Part shown: piece by piece, positions 35,562 through 47,500 of the stretch
How the letters are laid out: the number at the start of each line of letters is the position of its first letter
Position numbering within the stretch: the stretch's first letter is position 1
Assembly (NCBI GenBank): GCA_033002965.1
Contig: JAURVB010009486.1
Span: 50,078-114,077 of the forward strand
Direction: 5' to 3'
Source of the DNA: Piper betle
Taxonomy: Eukaryota; Streptophyta; Magnoliopsida; Piperales; Piperaceae
Length of the DNA stretch: 64,000 nt
The notes under the pieces: generated by a model
Seen by the model: the letters and a program-made list of their open reading frames with translations, nothing else
The model's database searches: none
What the model was told of the DNA's origin: nothing
Program-made: the position numbers and the translations under genes

Positions 35562-36135
35562 ATGGCCACACTCCTAGGCCAGCACCTTCCCCTCGCCACC
35601 CTTAAGAACATCATTTCCTTCCACATCCTCCTCGACTACTTGGGCTCCAAGAAGCTCCACCAGATAACCAACGGCACCGCCCTCTCTGCCACCAGGTTCC
35701 ATGACACCGGCGCCGCCGAGGGCTCCACCGGCTTTGTCAACATCATGGACCTCAAAGGCGGCCGGGTGGGCTTCGTAGCTGAGGGCCCGCTACATCGCCT
35801 CCCTCACCGAGATCCCCTACAACATCTCCTTCATCCAAATCTCCCACCCCATCTCTTCACCTAAGGCCGAGCCACCGATGCCGAATTTGACCGAGCATAA
35901 CTTCACCACCATCTTGTTGAAACAGGGGTGCAAGCTCTTCTCCGACCTGCTCAAAGAAACCGCCGCATTGAAGACGTACCAGTCCAGCATTGCCAGCGGG
36001 TTCACCGTCTTCTGTCCCGTGAACACCACCGTTAAAAGCTTCCCGCCCAAGTACAAGAACTTGACAGCGAAGGAGAAGATGTCGGAGCTGCTCTGCGACA
36101 TCATCCCCATCTACATGACCATCTCATATATTTAG
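35562..36135 (+). pseudogene. Fasciclin-like arabinogalactan protein fragment (captured)
   Basis: FLA proteins are secreted, GPI-anchored cell-wall glycoproteins with fasciclin adhesion domains. Here the first frame (35562-35864) reads LATLKNIISFHILLDYLGSK, KLHQITNGTAL and GFVNIMDLKGGRVGF, typical of the first fasciclin domain. After one indel at about 35782-35790 the next frame continues through EIPYNISFIQIS to FTVFCPVNTTVKSF and KYKNLTAKEK, the start of the second domain. It has no signal peptide, no Pro-rich AGP region beyond a short linker, and no GPI signal. It ends six bases before the terminal sequence of the Mutator-like element. The reading is intronless, like the parental FLA genes. 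Confidence 0.85.
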
Positions 36136-36230
36136 GGATTTAATTTCCAGCCATTGGAATCTATTCAACGGCTGGAAAAAATAGCCATCTTCGTTGTACT
36201 GCAGCACACAAGCCTTTTTCCCCTGAAATA

Positions 36231-38197
36231 TGTGGTTGTGACTCCTAAAATATTTCGAATGTTGTATGTGTAGATTAGGTTTACGTTTCTGATTGCAAAG
36301 TATTTATATGTTACATGTACCAATGAAGATGTTAATTATATATACATGTTGCAACACCATAATTTGATTCACCTGAACCAAGGCATTAGACAAGCACCAT
36401 CTTACATTGAAAGTAACAAATTACCTTGAACCCCAAATGGATCCTCAAGATCGAATCTTGCTCGAGTTGGTCAAGAAGAAGGGCTGAAAGAAAAAAGAAA
36501 AGTAGACCAAGACACCCAAACAAAAGAAAACAAAGACACCCAAGTAAAAGAAAACAAACAATACCACAACAAATGATATGTTTGCAATGATATATAAGGT
36601 TTGAGCTTAACGAAAAAAAGAAAGTTATATATGAGAAACAATATCCCATTTATAAAGAAAATTCAAAATTTTAAAGAAAATCCAACAAAATTTTCCCTAT
36701 ATATAAGACATTGTAGATAATTCACCTGTTACACATCAATCATAATTTCGCATTTCAAAAGAAATTAAACCTCAATATTTTACTCTGTCATGTTCCCCAG
36801 ACTCAAGGACTTGGAGACACCTGCAAAAAACCTCATTAGACATGCATACCTTAAAATTTTCTACCAAACAAGTTCATTTTGCATTGTATAATATTTATCC
36901 AAATAACTCCATCATATAACAAGCCAACAAAGTTATACATATTCATACATAATTCACATGACCCTTTACATACAAACATATTTCAAATATAACACAAAAG
37001 AAAGGGTCAATGACTACAAAAGCACAATTACAACAAAAATCGAGGAGCACACAAGTCACTGCCACATAAACCAACACTAATCCAAACATCTATGCGAGCC
37101 AACGTTAAGAAACCTCACCTACATACATAATACAAAAATGTGTTAATAACAGGTGTCATTGAATTTCAAAATAACTAATAAGAAAAAGTGAACAAAACTA
37201 GTAAATGGGTACGAGAATACCCATTGAATTATATCAAACATACTCCAATAAAAATATCTTACAAAAGGTATAAAATGAGAGGCTGCCTAATTGGCCGATT
37301 GGAAAATACTTTTTAAATAAACATAACATAACATAAGCGCGGAGATTATCCATCGGTAGAGCATACCGCTTTAAACGATAATCTAATCAAGTACACTGCC
37401 CATGTTTTTGTAAGCACCTAGTGCACAAACTATACATAATTCTTAATATCACTCAACGATGAAAACAAAATCATATATATATACATATAGGACTTAGTTT
37501 AGGTGATTTTGTGGTGGATCTTCATTGGTAACTTAGTTTAGGTGATTAAGACAATAACAACTAAGTTTTAAACACCGAATTGAACTTCTTCAAAATTTTA
37601 AATTTTCGGTAAACTTTCATTTAAACATCCAAAAGACCAATCTTAAGTCAAATTAGCCCCAAAAAGCTTAAAACAACTTTTAATCCATCTTAGAAGCATG
37701 CCAAACACTTACATATCAATTCCAAATGCCCAAATTAATTATATAAAATTCGGAATTAATTCAAAAATTGGTGATTTTAGTTCCTATTCCTCTCCAAATA
37801 CTAAGTCTTTCAAACCCGTGATTGTATTAAATATATATTTAATACAATATTGATGCTAAAATATTTTTTATATTTAATAAACAAATTTATTTATAATTTT
37901 AAAATATAATTTAATATGATTCGAATCAATTGAACCAAATAGTCATGTACCACCTCAATATCAAATATGATCACAGGTATAGTGATTAAAACTATCTCTA
38001 TTACAAAGATTGTCCCCCCATGTGAATCACTCAAAAACGTCCACCAGGTGTAGTTTTTTACAGAAATGGTACACTTATTTGCACAACTTAATTTCTCCTA
38101 GTCGGTTTTCATGGCAGCGGGGAAGGGACCAAAATTTTTTCCATAATCTTAGTAATACATCACATGCCCAACTACCAATCCTCCTTCCCCAATCACC
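36231..38197. other. AT-rich intergenic stretch
   Basis: No gene is seen over almost 2 kb. The sequence is AT-rich with scattered short frames. A short piece near 37345-37370 (TCGGTAGAGCA) resembles a tRNA D-arm but has no supporting stems. Confidence 0.5.
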
Positions 38198-38199
38198 CT

Positions 38200-38207
38200 A
38201 TATAAAG
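38200..38207 (+). promoter_or_regulatory. TATA box of the anthocyanidin reductase gene
   Basis: TATATAAA lies 57 bases before the start codon of the reductase, a good distance for a short 5' untranslated region. CACATG (38161-38166), an E-box, lies just upstream and could be a bHLH site. Confidence 0.6.
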
Positions 38208-38263
38208 ATCAACATCATAGCACACCTCCTTGAACCGGTGCTGATTGAAAGGAAGATCAGACG

Positions 38264-39812
38264 ATGGAAGAAGAAGCAGATGCCACTGCCAAGGCTATGA
38301 CTGCCTGCGTCACCGGCGCCACCGGCTACGTGGCGTCTTCTTTGGTGAAGCACATTGCTCCACCTTGGCTACAATGTCCATGCAACCGTTAGAGACCCTG
38401 GTTGATCGACCTCCTTCTTCTTGTTTTTATAAAATGTTTGTTGATAAGCCGTGCTGGCTAATTCACCTTAATTAATTCCACTATTAATTGATGCAGACAA
38501 CGAGGCCAAGGTGTCTCACCTTCTCAACCTCGCCGGCGTCGATCGACTCAAACTTTTCCGGGCAGACCTCGCCGTTGACGGAACCTTCGACGAAGCCGTC
38601 ACGGGCTGCGACTTCGTCTTCCATGTTGCAACTCCTCTCCACTTCGACTCCCTTGATCCCGAGGTGATGGTAGAATTCAACGTAACATGATATCAAATCA
38701 TATAAACCAATTACATATATGAATTTTGTAATGACGTATCGTTGTTATGAGATTCATTCAACTCTTGTACTGCCTCTTAGAATGATATGATCAAGCCGGC
38801 TATACAAGGAACAGTGAACGTACTGAGCTCATGCGCCAAGGCCAAGACGGTGAAGCGAGTGGTTCTGACGTCCTCCGCCGCTGCAGCATCGATCAACAAC
38901 AACAACGAGCCCGGCCAGGTCGTGACGGAGGAGTGCTGGACCGACGTCGACTTCCTGCTTTCCGACAAGCCACCCACTTGGGTAGAGCCGCCACTCATCT
39001 TCCTCACTAATTTGTATCTATTCATGCAAAGCTTGAACCAAGCATGGGATGGCTCATAACTTCATGTCATGGACAGGGTTATCCGGTTTCGAAAGCACTG
39101 GCAGAGAAAGCGGCGTGGGAATTTGCAAAGGATACCAATCTCGACCTCGTCACCATCGTCCCTGCTCTGGTAAGCGGCCCTGCTCTCACTCCGGAGATAC
39201 CCAGCAGCGTGCTTCTCAGTCTGTCCCCGCTCATTGCTGCAGGTAACATGCCATCAATGACGGCTCCGTGCTAATTCTGAGAAGAAGAAGAATGTGTCGC
39301 CTTGCTAACTAGCTTGCGCAGGTGGCGATGGAGGAGAGAAGGATGAGCTACTACTGAATGGGCTCAGAGGCATGCAGCTGCTGGCCGGGGCTGTGTCAGT
39401 GGTGCACATTGAAGACGTCTGCCGAGCTCATGTGTTCCTAGCCGAGAAGAAGACAGCTGCCGGACGTTATATCTGCTGCTCGGTGAACACGTCGGTCCCG
39501 GAGCTGGCCAAGTTCCTCGCCGGCAGGTACCCACAGTACGAAGCGCAAACAGAGTAAGATAATTGCTGCCTTGTTTTACTACCCACCTTGTTTGGAACAA
39601 CATATGGTTCTAAATCGTTTCTGTTTTGGCATTGCATTGTGTTATTGATATGCAGTTTTGGGCATTTTCCGGCGAAATCGAAGCTGAGTATGTCGTCGGA
39701 GAAGCTCACCAAAGAAGGGTTCAGTTTCAAGTATGGGATGGAAGAGATATATGATCAATCGTTGGAGTACGTCAACTCCAAGGGGTTGCTCTGCAAACGA
39801 GAGATGTACTAA
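38264..39812 (+). CDS. ANR: Anthocyanidin reductase (ANR/BANYULS type), six exons, one extra base in exon 1
   Basis: ANR reduces anthocyanidins to 2,3-cis-flavan-3-ols such as epicatechin, building blocks of condensed tannins, with NADPH in the cytosol. Exons are 38264-38400, 38497-38663, 38781-38981, 39077-39242, 39322-39553 and 39656-39812, all with GT/AG introns. Visible are the nucleotide-binding motif [38 protein letters not shown], the catalytic Tyr/Lys in [21 protein letters not shown] and [16 protein letters not shown]. The last three favour ANR over dihydroflavonol reductase. The exons sum to 1060 bases. One extra base next to codon 30 (near 38351-38354) leads to a TAG at 38390-38392; the shifted frame restores the family pattern [15 protein letters not shown]. 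Without it the product would be 352 residues, close to the family length. It is a recent pseudogene or a sequence error. Confidence 0.88.
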
Positions 39813-40116
39813 GTATGTGAGCCTTACCTTATATGCCTATGATCTTACTGTAACCAAACCATATTAGTTGCTGAGGAACTCGACAAATGGTACATGCCAA
39901 GCTCAGAATTGAACAAATTGCAATACAAATGGCTGTTAGAAACTACCATCTCTGAAATTAAATAAAAAAATAATCGAAAATGCCATTATGCACATCAGAG
40001 TTCTGAGTTCGCCCGGACTTTGTGATCTTCAGACAAAACTTTATCTAAAAAAAGAACCTCATTACAAATTCCTCCAAACAGGCATTTAACAAGTGCCCTC
40101 ATATTACCAGTGAATT
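39813..40116. other. Shared 3' region between convergent genes
   Basis: The reductase stop codon and the L24 stop codon face each other across 304 bases. This stretch must hold both 3' untranslated regions. No other feature is seen. Confidence 0.6.
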
Positions 40117-41948
40117 TTAGGCCGTGGCCTCGGCAGTCTTTTTCTCTTTCTCAGTTCTCTTCCACTTCTCATTGCTATCTATAATCTCTCCAGTTTTGAT
40201 GAGGTACCGAACCCTTGTACCATCCTCCAGAATTTTGTGACCAACCCTGCTTGCTACCTCTTTTTCTTTAGAGTACAACATAACATTTGAGCTGTGAATG
40301 GGAGCTTCCACCTGGTATGCAAAATTTGAACGATAAAAAATTTAACACGTGAGAAAGAAACTGTTATCCATACAAAAAACTACGATCTTGCATATGTATT
40401 TTCTTTTACAGAAGAAAATAATAAACTGTTGTGGCCAAATTGTACACTTCTTTGAGCATAATCTGAAAGAACATCTAAGAAAACTAGGTAATAGTTCTAC
40501 AAAACCCTGAATGCATTAGGCGAAATTGCTTCCCATGTAACAACAGTTAATCAGTAGACTTACCTTAACTATCTGTCCGGGTTCGCCCTCTTCTCTACTT
40601 TTCACGTGCTTTGTTTTCAAGTTCATGTCTTTGATAATCACAGTGCTGTTGTGCCTGAATACCTCAGTAATTTCTCCAATTTTGCCTTTCTCTCGCCCTG
40701 CAATGAGCTTCACTGTGTCTCCTACCTTGACATGCATCTTGTGCAGCACCGGAAGACTGTTTGGTTTACACTCTTTACGCTCCCATCGTTTTAGCTGACC
40801 CCAAATAGAAAAAAAATTATAAATGTTTTCATCAATCAATAAGGCATGCATAAAAACTCTCATCGACTGATACTTACTATCATTCTTTGTGCAGCAAACT
40901 GACTAAAGAAAAAACATTGTGATGATGATATATAGCCATCTTGAGATGATCACACAAACTTTAGGTTAGCCGAACAAACATAGTACACAAATCATAAGTC
41001 AACTGACCACCATCACTTAAAGCTCACAAATAAGTTTGACTGTTAGAGAGGGGCAATGATCATTAAATTCCCACCAATAACTGTAAATACAGCTAAAAAG
41101 CATAACAAGGGGGGAAATGTACTAACCTTAGCAACAACTATTGATGGCTTATCTTCAGTCTTGAGCTTCTACATCAGAAAATTGTGTAAATGTCAATGCT
41201 CCAAATGAAAAGCAACAACCAAAACAAGGAAGGGATTTGATTGAAAGAAAAACCTTCAATAAATAGAAGACAATAGAGAACATTACAAGCAATAGCTGTA
41301 CTTGAAGTATTCCATCATATAATTAGTGAAGTAAAAAAAAAAGGTAAAAATGAAAAAAATAATAATCATTTAAACCACCCCAAATGCTTCAAACTTTCTC
41401 CCATTTGATATACTTAAAATTATTGATTGCCAGAATAATCGTCACACAGATGGAGGAGGCAATCAATCCCCAAATCCTCTTACATAAACAATGACACAAT
41501 AATCGGATTATATTTAAAGATCACGCATATTCCATTCCCCTCCCTCCCCCAAATTATTGATGCTAATAGAGGAGGAAAGAAAATGCAGACAGACAATGCA
41601 TGAAAAGATAAACGAATTCTGCTGCGCCAAACAGGCTACGCCTAAAGTTCTTCATGCATATATCTATACATTAAAAACAAAACAACAATCTACCCATCAT
41701 GGTCATTTATCTTGTGAAGCTTCCGCAGAAAAATTCTAAGCAATCAAATGGCGTTAGTGCTCTAATCCACCGCAAAATGAAGACTTCTGACACAGTTCGG
41801 AAAGAAACCCAGAGACGGAGAAATAAAGTACCGGCGGCGGCGGGGGAAGGGAGATGAAAGTAAGAAGGGGGTGGCCGAGAAAAGAGCTCTTCTGGGTGGG
41901 ATTGGAAAGGGCGGGCATGGAGGCGTGGAGGGAAGCGACTGCGGCCAT
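40117..41948 (-). CDS. RPL24: Plastid 50S ribosomal protein L24, nuclear-encoded (four exons)
   Basis: L24 is an early assembly protein of the large subunit of the chloroplast ribosome. On the minus strand the exons are 41948-41832, 41168-41127, 40794-40564 and 40311-40117. All introns have GT/AG ends and fall between codons. The product is 194 residues. The first 39 residues ([16 protein letters not shown]...) are rich in Ser, Ala and Pro and have no Asp or Glu, as expected of a transit peptide. A tiny 14-codon exon gives [14 protein letters not shown]. The KOW domain follows: [20 protein letters not shown], then [18 protein letters not shown]. The C-terminal part contains [13 protein letters not shown] and [10 protein letters not shown]. 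Length and order agree with the Arabidopsis plastid protein. No break is seen. Confidence 0.95.
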
Positions 41949-42064
41949 TTTTGGGGCCGTCGATGGTGAGAAAGCTTCGAGCTTTTCCTGTGCAGGTTGC
42001 GGATTTTTTTGGGATAGGAAAGGGTGGGAGGAGGAGCCAACGGGCAGGACCCACGAATTTCCGG

Positions 42065-42082
42065 TGGGCCCCTTTTAAATAG
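42065..42082 (-). promoter_or_regulatory. Site II motif and TATA-like box upstream of plastid L24
   Basis: TGGGCC at 42065-42070 is a site II element, common in promoters of plant ribosomal protein genes. On the gene strand TATTTAAAAGG lies beside it, about 125 bases before the start codon. The assignment is by motif only. Confidence 0.45.
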
Positions 42083-42119
42083 AGAAAATAATAAAAGCCT
42101 AATATTCCCCAGCAAAGAC

Positions 42120-43200
42120 TGTTTGTGCCCTAATTACGCGATAATCCTCTTTAAAGTATGTAACTTGTAATTAAAGTTTTAACAAGCAAAAAGAGTAAAA
42201 ATCACTTCTACCTCTCCAATAATACCGGAGTATCTGCTTTCTACAAAATGATAAACGTGTAGTCTTTGCTCGCAACATTGTTATTATCTTGTTAGTTTTT
42301 CATGATATGATCGTGCTTTATTACAATATATCATTATTTAAAGTAAGTTTGATGACCTGGCAAATTCGGCCGCATCATGAACAAAAAACTTTACCTTCAA
42401 GTGTAAAATGATATTCTAAATTGTAAAGATTTTTTATGATAGAGTTAATTGTAATAAGTTGTATTTAAATATTATAAAACTTAGACTCGGGCCAAGTCTA
42501 AAAAACTTTTTAAAATTTTATTAAAAAATAAAATAAAAATATATAATATTAAATACATAAAAAATTCCCTTTTAAATAAAATATGAAAAATAAATATATA
42601 ATCATTTTACAATTTAAAATTTCAGTGAAAAACATCTAAAATATTTAGTTGAAAATTATTAATAAATATCATTTTGTAAAGATCAAACCTTATATTTACA
42701 TTAAGACCAATATAAATTATTTTGCACAAAAAAATTCAACCTTTTAATTGAACCTTAACTTTTAATCACCAAAATTATGCCCAAATGTTATGTAATTAAC
42801 TAAAGGTATACTTTCAATATGCAATATATTTTAATTTAATTAATAATATATGCATCAAAATAAAATAATTTAAAATGCAAATATCAGTAAATGTTTAATT
42901 TTGAACTCAATTTTTCCAAATATATTTAAAAACATCTTGCTCGTTGAAATCAACTTAAAATTATCCAAAATAAAAATTATATGAATAAATTTTAAAATTA
43001 AATAGTAAATATTAATGTGTAATTAGTTATAAATATTTATTTAAAATAATTAAATATAAATATTGACTAAAACAAAAAATATTGAATGAGTACAAGATGA
43101 AGCAAAGAGTTTTTGGCCAGAGAGTTTTTTGGCGTGTAAGAGAGGAAAAAGAAAGTTGTGAGGATGAGTTTTAAAAGAATATGAGATGAAAGTGAAAAGT
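42120..43200. other. AT-rich intergenic stretch
   Basis: The sequence is very AT-rich with no gene-like frame. Confidence 0.5.
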
Positions 43201-43204
43201 TTTG

Positions 43205-43268
43205 GGTAATTAAGAAGTGGGTTAAAAAGTTAAAGGGGGTAATTAAGAAGTGGGTTAAAAAGTTAAAG
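43205..43268. repeat. Two 33-bp tandem repeats
   Basis: GGTAATTAAGAAGTGGGTTA and the following AAAAGTTAAAG occur at 43205 and again at 43238, almost unchanged. Confidence 0.85.
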
Positions 43269-43440
43269 GACATGAAAGATTATTAGGAGACGAGTTGGAA
43301 AGCCAAAAAGATAAAGAAGGATTAATTAGAAAGTTTGAGAAGTGTGAATTAATCACGTACAATAAAAACGAAAAAACCATCATTCTATATTATATAGTAG
43401 ATGAAGTCACATTATAAATTGGAAATGAAAAAACAAACCA

Positions 43441-43775
43441 ACAAGTTCAATTATAAGATAATAATCTTAATTATAAAGAGCTTTTTTCCACTATTTGCTG
43501 TATCATCGTACTTAAACAGTGACCAAATTTGCCCACATTATAAAAATCTTAAATCTTAAAAGGAGAATTAAAGATTGGGGATAAGCTATCATTTTTTACT
43601 AAATCAAACAAGTTCAATTATAAGATAATAATCTTAATTATAAAGAGCTTTTTTTCCACTATTTGCCGTATCATCGTACTTAAACAGTGACCAAATTTGC
43701 CCACATTATAAAAATCTTAAATCTTAAAAGGAGAATTAAAGATTGGGGATAAGCTATCATTTTTTACTAAATCAA
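43441..43775. repeat. Recent 167-bp tandem duplication
   Basis: The unit starts ACAAGTTCAATTATAAGATA and ends TTTTTTACTAAATCAA. The first copy is 43441-43607 and the second 43608-43775. By eye they differ by one T insertion and one C/T change (GCTGT versus GCCGT). The near identity means the duplication is young. Confidence 0.92.
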
Positions 43776-44012
43776 AGGTGGCAAAAGATTTTCCTATTTT
43801 GAATGATATGGTCATTTAAAAATAATATAATTTAATAATTCTGATTTAGTTCAAATTAAAACGGGCTATTAGATTATTGGGATAGTTGAACAATGGAAGC
43901 CACATAATTTGAACAAGCAATTGATACTGAAAAGCAATGTCATAAGACGGTGTAAAATGATGATTTTGATCACAATGGTACCCTGAAATGATGACAAAAA
44001 GCACTCAAGACT

Positions 44013-44445
44013 TCAAATCAGTGAACTATTTTTTACTTGTGCTACTTTTAAACATCCGAGGGGAATGCAAATATTTAAACTTTTTACGACACTCACCTTC
44101 GTAAAATCATCAATTTTGTGCAAACGGCTGGTTGCTTCAGACAGCATTCTTTCTTCCCAAACCAAGTCTTGTATATCTACTCTCATCTGTTCCAACTTCT
44201 TATCAAAGTCTTATTTGCGACTTCATTTGCCAGTAAGACCGAGATCTCACGAGGTTGCAATCAATTTTCTAAAGTTCTCCTCGAACAAAGACACCTTCCA
44301 TTTTCTTGCTTTGGAGAGATTCCAAAATATACTTAGAAAAAATACAAGAAAATTTGTTATCATACGATGGCGTTTAACACCATTGTGCTGGAATTCCAAT
44401 TCCACCACACTCTCTGATGACCATATCTGCAAAACTATCAACTAA
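44013..44445 (-). other. Unidentified protein-like stretch
   Basis: On the minus strand the reading LEQMRVDIQDLVWEERMLSE, then ATSRLHKIDDFTK, ends at a good donor (AAG|GTGAGT) at about 44097. It looks like a coiled-coil exon. Upstream frames hold further protein-like text broken by stops. I do not recognise the gene. It may be a decayed exon or a piece of a gene not otherwise kept here. Confidence 0.3.
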
Positions 44446-44534
44446 CAAAAGAATCAAGGCAAGACAAAACTGCTCTCTATTTCTGATGAAAAAATTCCAA
44501 CTGTTTGTCTAAAAACCCTAATGAAGAACCTTTC

Positions 44535-47500
44535 TCATGTGTCTGTAATATCCACTGAGCTTTCAACTGATTCTTCTCTTTGGAGTTCTGTTTTAGGTGT
44601 TTGAACCTCCAATTGGTCAATATCAACAGTAATCTCATCCCCCGCCACTGTTAATTCCTGCTTCTGATGCTTTCTACTATGACTCAATTTAGCAATCCTA
44701 GAGATAGCTTGTACTATATCTCTCATTGATGGTCTTTTTTTTGAGGCGCGACTGACACATTTATATGCAAGGGCCGACATTTCATTGAGCTCTTGCAAGT
44801 TGTATGTCCCACTAAGACGAGAATCAGCAATTTCCTCCCACCCTACTTTGCCTTCAGAACTAATTGCTGCCTGCACACCAAAAAAACACAGCTAACATGT
44901 CATGTGACACTCAGATTATTAAAAATGATCAAAAGTAAAATACACAAAGCTGTGACACTGGAAAATAACACGTTGCAGAAAGTACATCCATAATTAGAGT
45001 AAAGCACTTGGTTCTTTAATTGAATCATGGTGGTACATGTTATAGTTTGCAAGAGGGATATCTTGAAGAAGTACATTAAATTGATGCCAGTGGGGGGAAA
45101 AAAGAAAGAAAAAAAAAGCATAACCATTGACCATTTTCAACCTTAAAAATGTAGGATCATATATTTTAGGTTTCATCACCTTATCACCAGCCAATCAAAT
45201 CTGATAAGAGATTCAAAAAAATATCTCAAAATAATGCAAGTCCTTACAACTTCTATGTATTCCATTAAGCCTTGCTGAGGATTTATGCCTGTGATCAGTT
45301 CGAAAAGTAAGATTCCAAAGCTGTATACATCACTCTTCTTGGTGAAAGCTCTTGACGAGATATATTCAGGATCAAGATAACCAAATGTTCCTCTGATATT
45401 TGAACCATGTCCATTGACCACTTCTTCCCTTGAAAGACCAAAATCAGCAACCTGCCAATTACCAATAATCACTTTGAGAAGTAATTATGTTCTTATCATT
45501 TAAGACAATTCTGGCTATCTCATTTCCTATAGTATGTGATTTAAAAAATGCATTCTCAATTTTGCATAAAAAATTATTTTCTTTTTTCTGATTCGGGGTC
45601 AGAAACATGGATACTATTCAGTTATTACACTCAATTGAAAACCACATTAAAACTCAAATGATGAAAGTCCATAACTTTTTGAACAACCTCTATCCACAAA
45701 GATAATAGAAGGAATTTTTACTCCTAGATTAAAAGAAGAGAAACACTCAGACTATGCAAGCCAGAGAGGTTTTGACAGTAATATCTCACCCAAATGGCAC
45801 AACTTCATTTTTAGTTGTTTTCTAATTTTTTCAGAAATACCAGAGGCGGGATGTTTGAAAGATCTCATTTAGGCATGGCTGACGAGAAAATTCGGCATTG
45901 TTTTATCAGAATCATGTCTAAAAAGGGTGTCCTAACTGGAGATTACTCATATGCTGGGAAGAATTAGTTTGTAAAGATTTTGGAAGACAACAAATATGAG
46001 CTTACCCTTGCTCTCATGGACTTATCCAACAGTATATTAGCAGATTTAATGTCACGGTGCACCACAGGTGGAACAGCCTACATCAAAGGCAACTTTACAA
46101 GTTATGTTTAGCTCAAAAATTTGTAGTAGAAGACACAAGAAAAGAAAATTACCCCATCATGAAGGTACTCCAGGCCCCTTGCTACATCTAAAGCTATGGA
46201 AACCCTCAAATCCCAAGTCAAGGGTTTATATTTATCGTCTGTATATAAAATTGAATGCAACACTCAGTAATATAAACACAAGCTACCAATGCAATTCATT
46301 TTTTCTGTATGTACCAGAGCGCTAGGAATCACTTTTTGCAATTTTAGAGGCACTGGAATTTTGAATCCTCCTATCATCTTTTAAACTATTTAAGTCGCAA
46401 AATGCAAGAACTAGTTAACACCCTTCAGGCCGGAATAGCATCAATTCCAAACTATAACAGCATGTGCATGTTACTGACAGTAAGCGTACTGCTTCAATAT
46501 TTTACAACAAAAGAGTATCATAAAAGAGTTTCTTTTGAAGGAATAACTAGTTTACACTATAAGCAGTCATAAACGATAAAAATTTATTAGATACTTACTG
46601 TAAAGATGAGAGGCAAGACTCCCGTTACTCATATAAACATAAATCAGCATATGCTGGCCCCTTTCTGCACAATAACCCACCAAATTTACAAGATTTCTGT
46701 GATGCAATCTTCCGAGCAAAACAACCTATAAATACAAGAAATACTTGAATACAGGAAATGATGACCTTGCGCACTACTTCATTTTAAATAGTCAGGTTCT
46801 AAACGGCTGCAAAAATCGCCATTTTAACAGGTAAACTCATGTTATTAGTGCCAAGGAAAATAATAAGTTGCAAGTACTAGCGAAATCCATTTGCCACAAT
46901 CAATAGTTGAATGTACATCATATTAATCAGCAAATTCAAAGCCAGGTGATAACACAGTAAAAAACTAGACGGGTGGTAAACAGAAATGTTTTATGTAATC
47001 AATACCTCTGTCTGGAATTCCTTCTCCCCCTGCTTGGAATTGGTTGCAAGCACTTTTACTGCAACAGTTTCCCCAGTTGACATCTGAGCTTTATATACAG
47101 GTCCAAATGCTCCTTGCCCTATCACTGTAGTAAAGTTATATGTTGCTTTTTGCAAGTCCCTGTACATTGGCAGTTACAACAAAGTCAGGCATTCAATTTA
47201 AAACAGCATAATTTTCTACCAACACAAAAGTTCAAGGTTTCATCACTTATAAAAACTTTTTTTAATAATCAATACAATAGCACAACAAAGACACCAAATG
47301 AAAAGTTAATTCCTTCAATTGACGCCTTTAAAATTTCTATATAATCGTGTAATTCACATAACTTACCTACTATTCTGCTGAATCTCCATATTTTCGGCTA
47401 AAACTTTTAAATTACAAGTCTTATAAGTAAAAGGACATGAGAACACCTAACTCAGAAAATATAATCTTAAACTAGAGCAAATCTTATATAACCAATGATT

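Larger units (their letters stand above)
26747..36221. mobile_element. Mutator-like element carrying a gene fragment (Pack-MULE), split by a gypsy element
   Basis: The same terminal sequence occurs at both ends in inverted orientation: TTGTGTGCTGCAG at 26758-26770 and its reverse complement at 36199-36211. Each is followed inward by a T-run, a hairpin with arms like CCATTGGAT/ATCCAACGG and the word AAATTAAATCCCT. Just outside lie identical 9-bp repeats, CCTGAAATA at 26738-26746 and 36222-36230, the duplication size typical of Mutator transposases. Without the nested gypsy element (27456-34865) and one copy of its duplication it is about 2.06 kb. It carries no transposase but holds an FLA gene fragment and inverted pieces of a long LTR. 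The content at 26870-27420 has partly open frames that I cannot identify. Confidence 0.72.

Noticed and set aside
37330..37400. tRNA-like D-arm words
   Set aside because: No acceptor or T stem could be paired around them.
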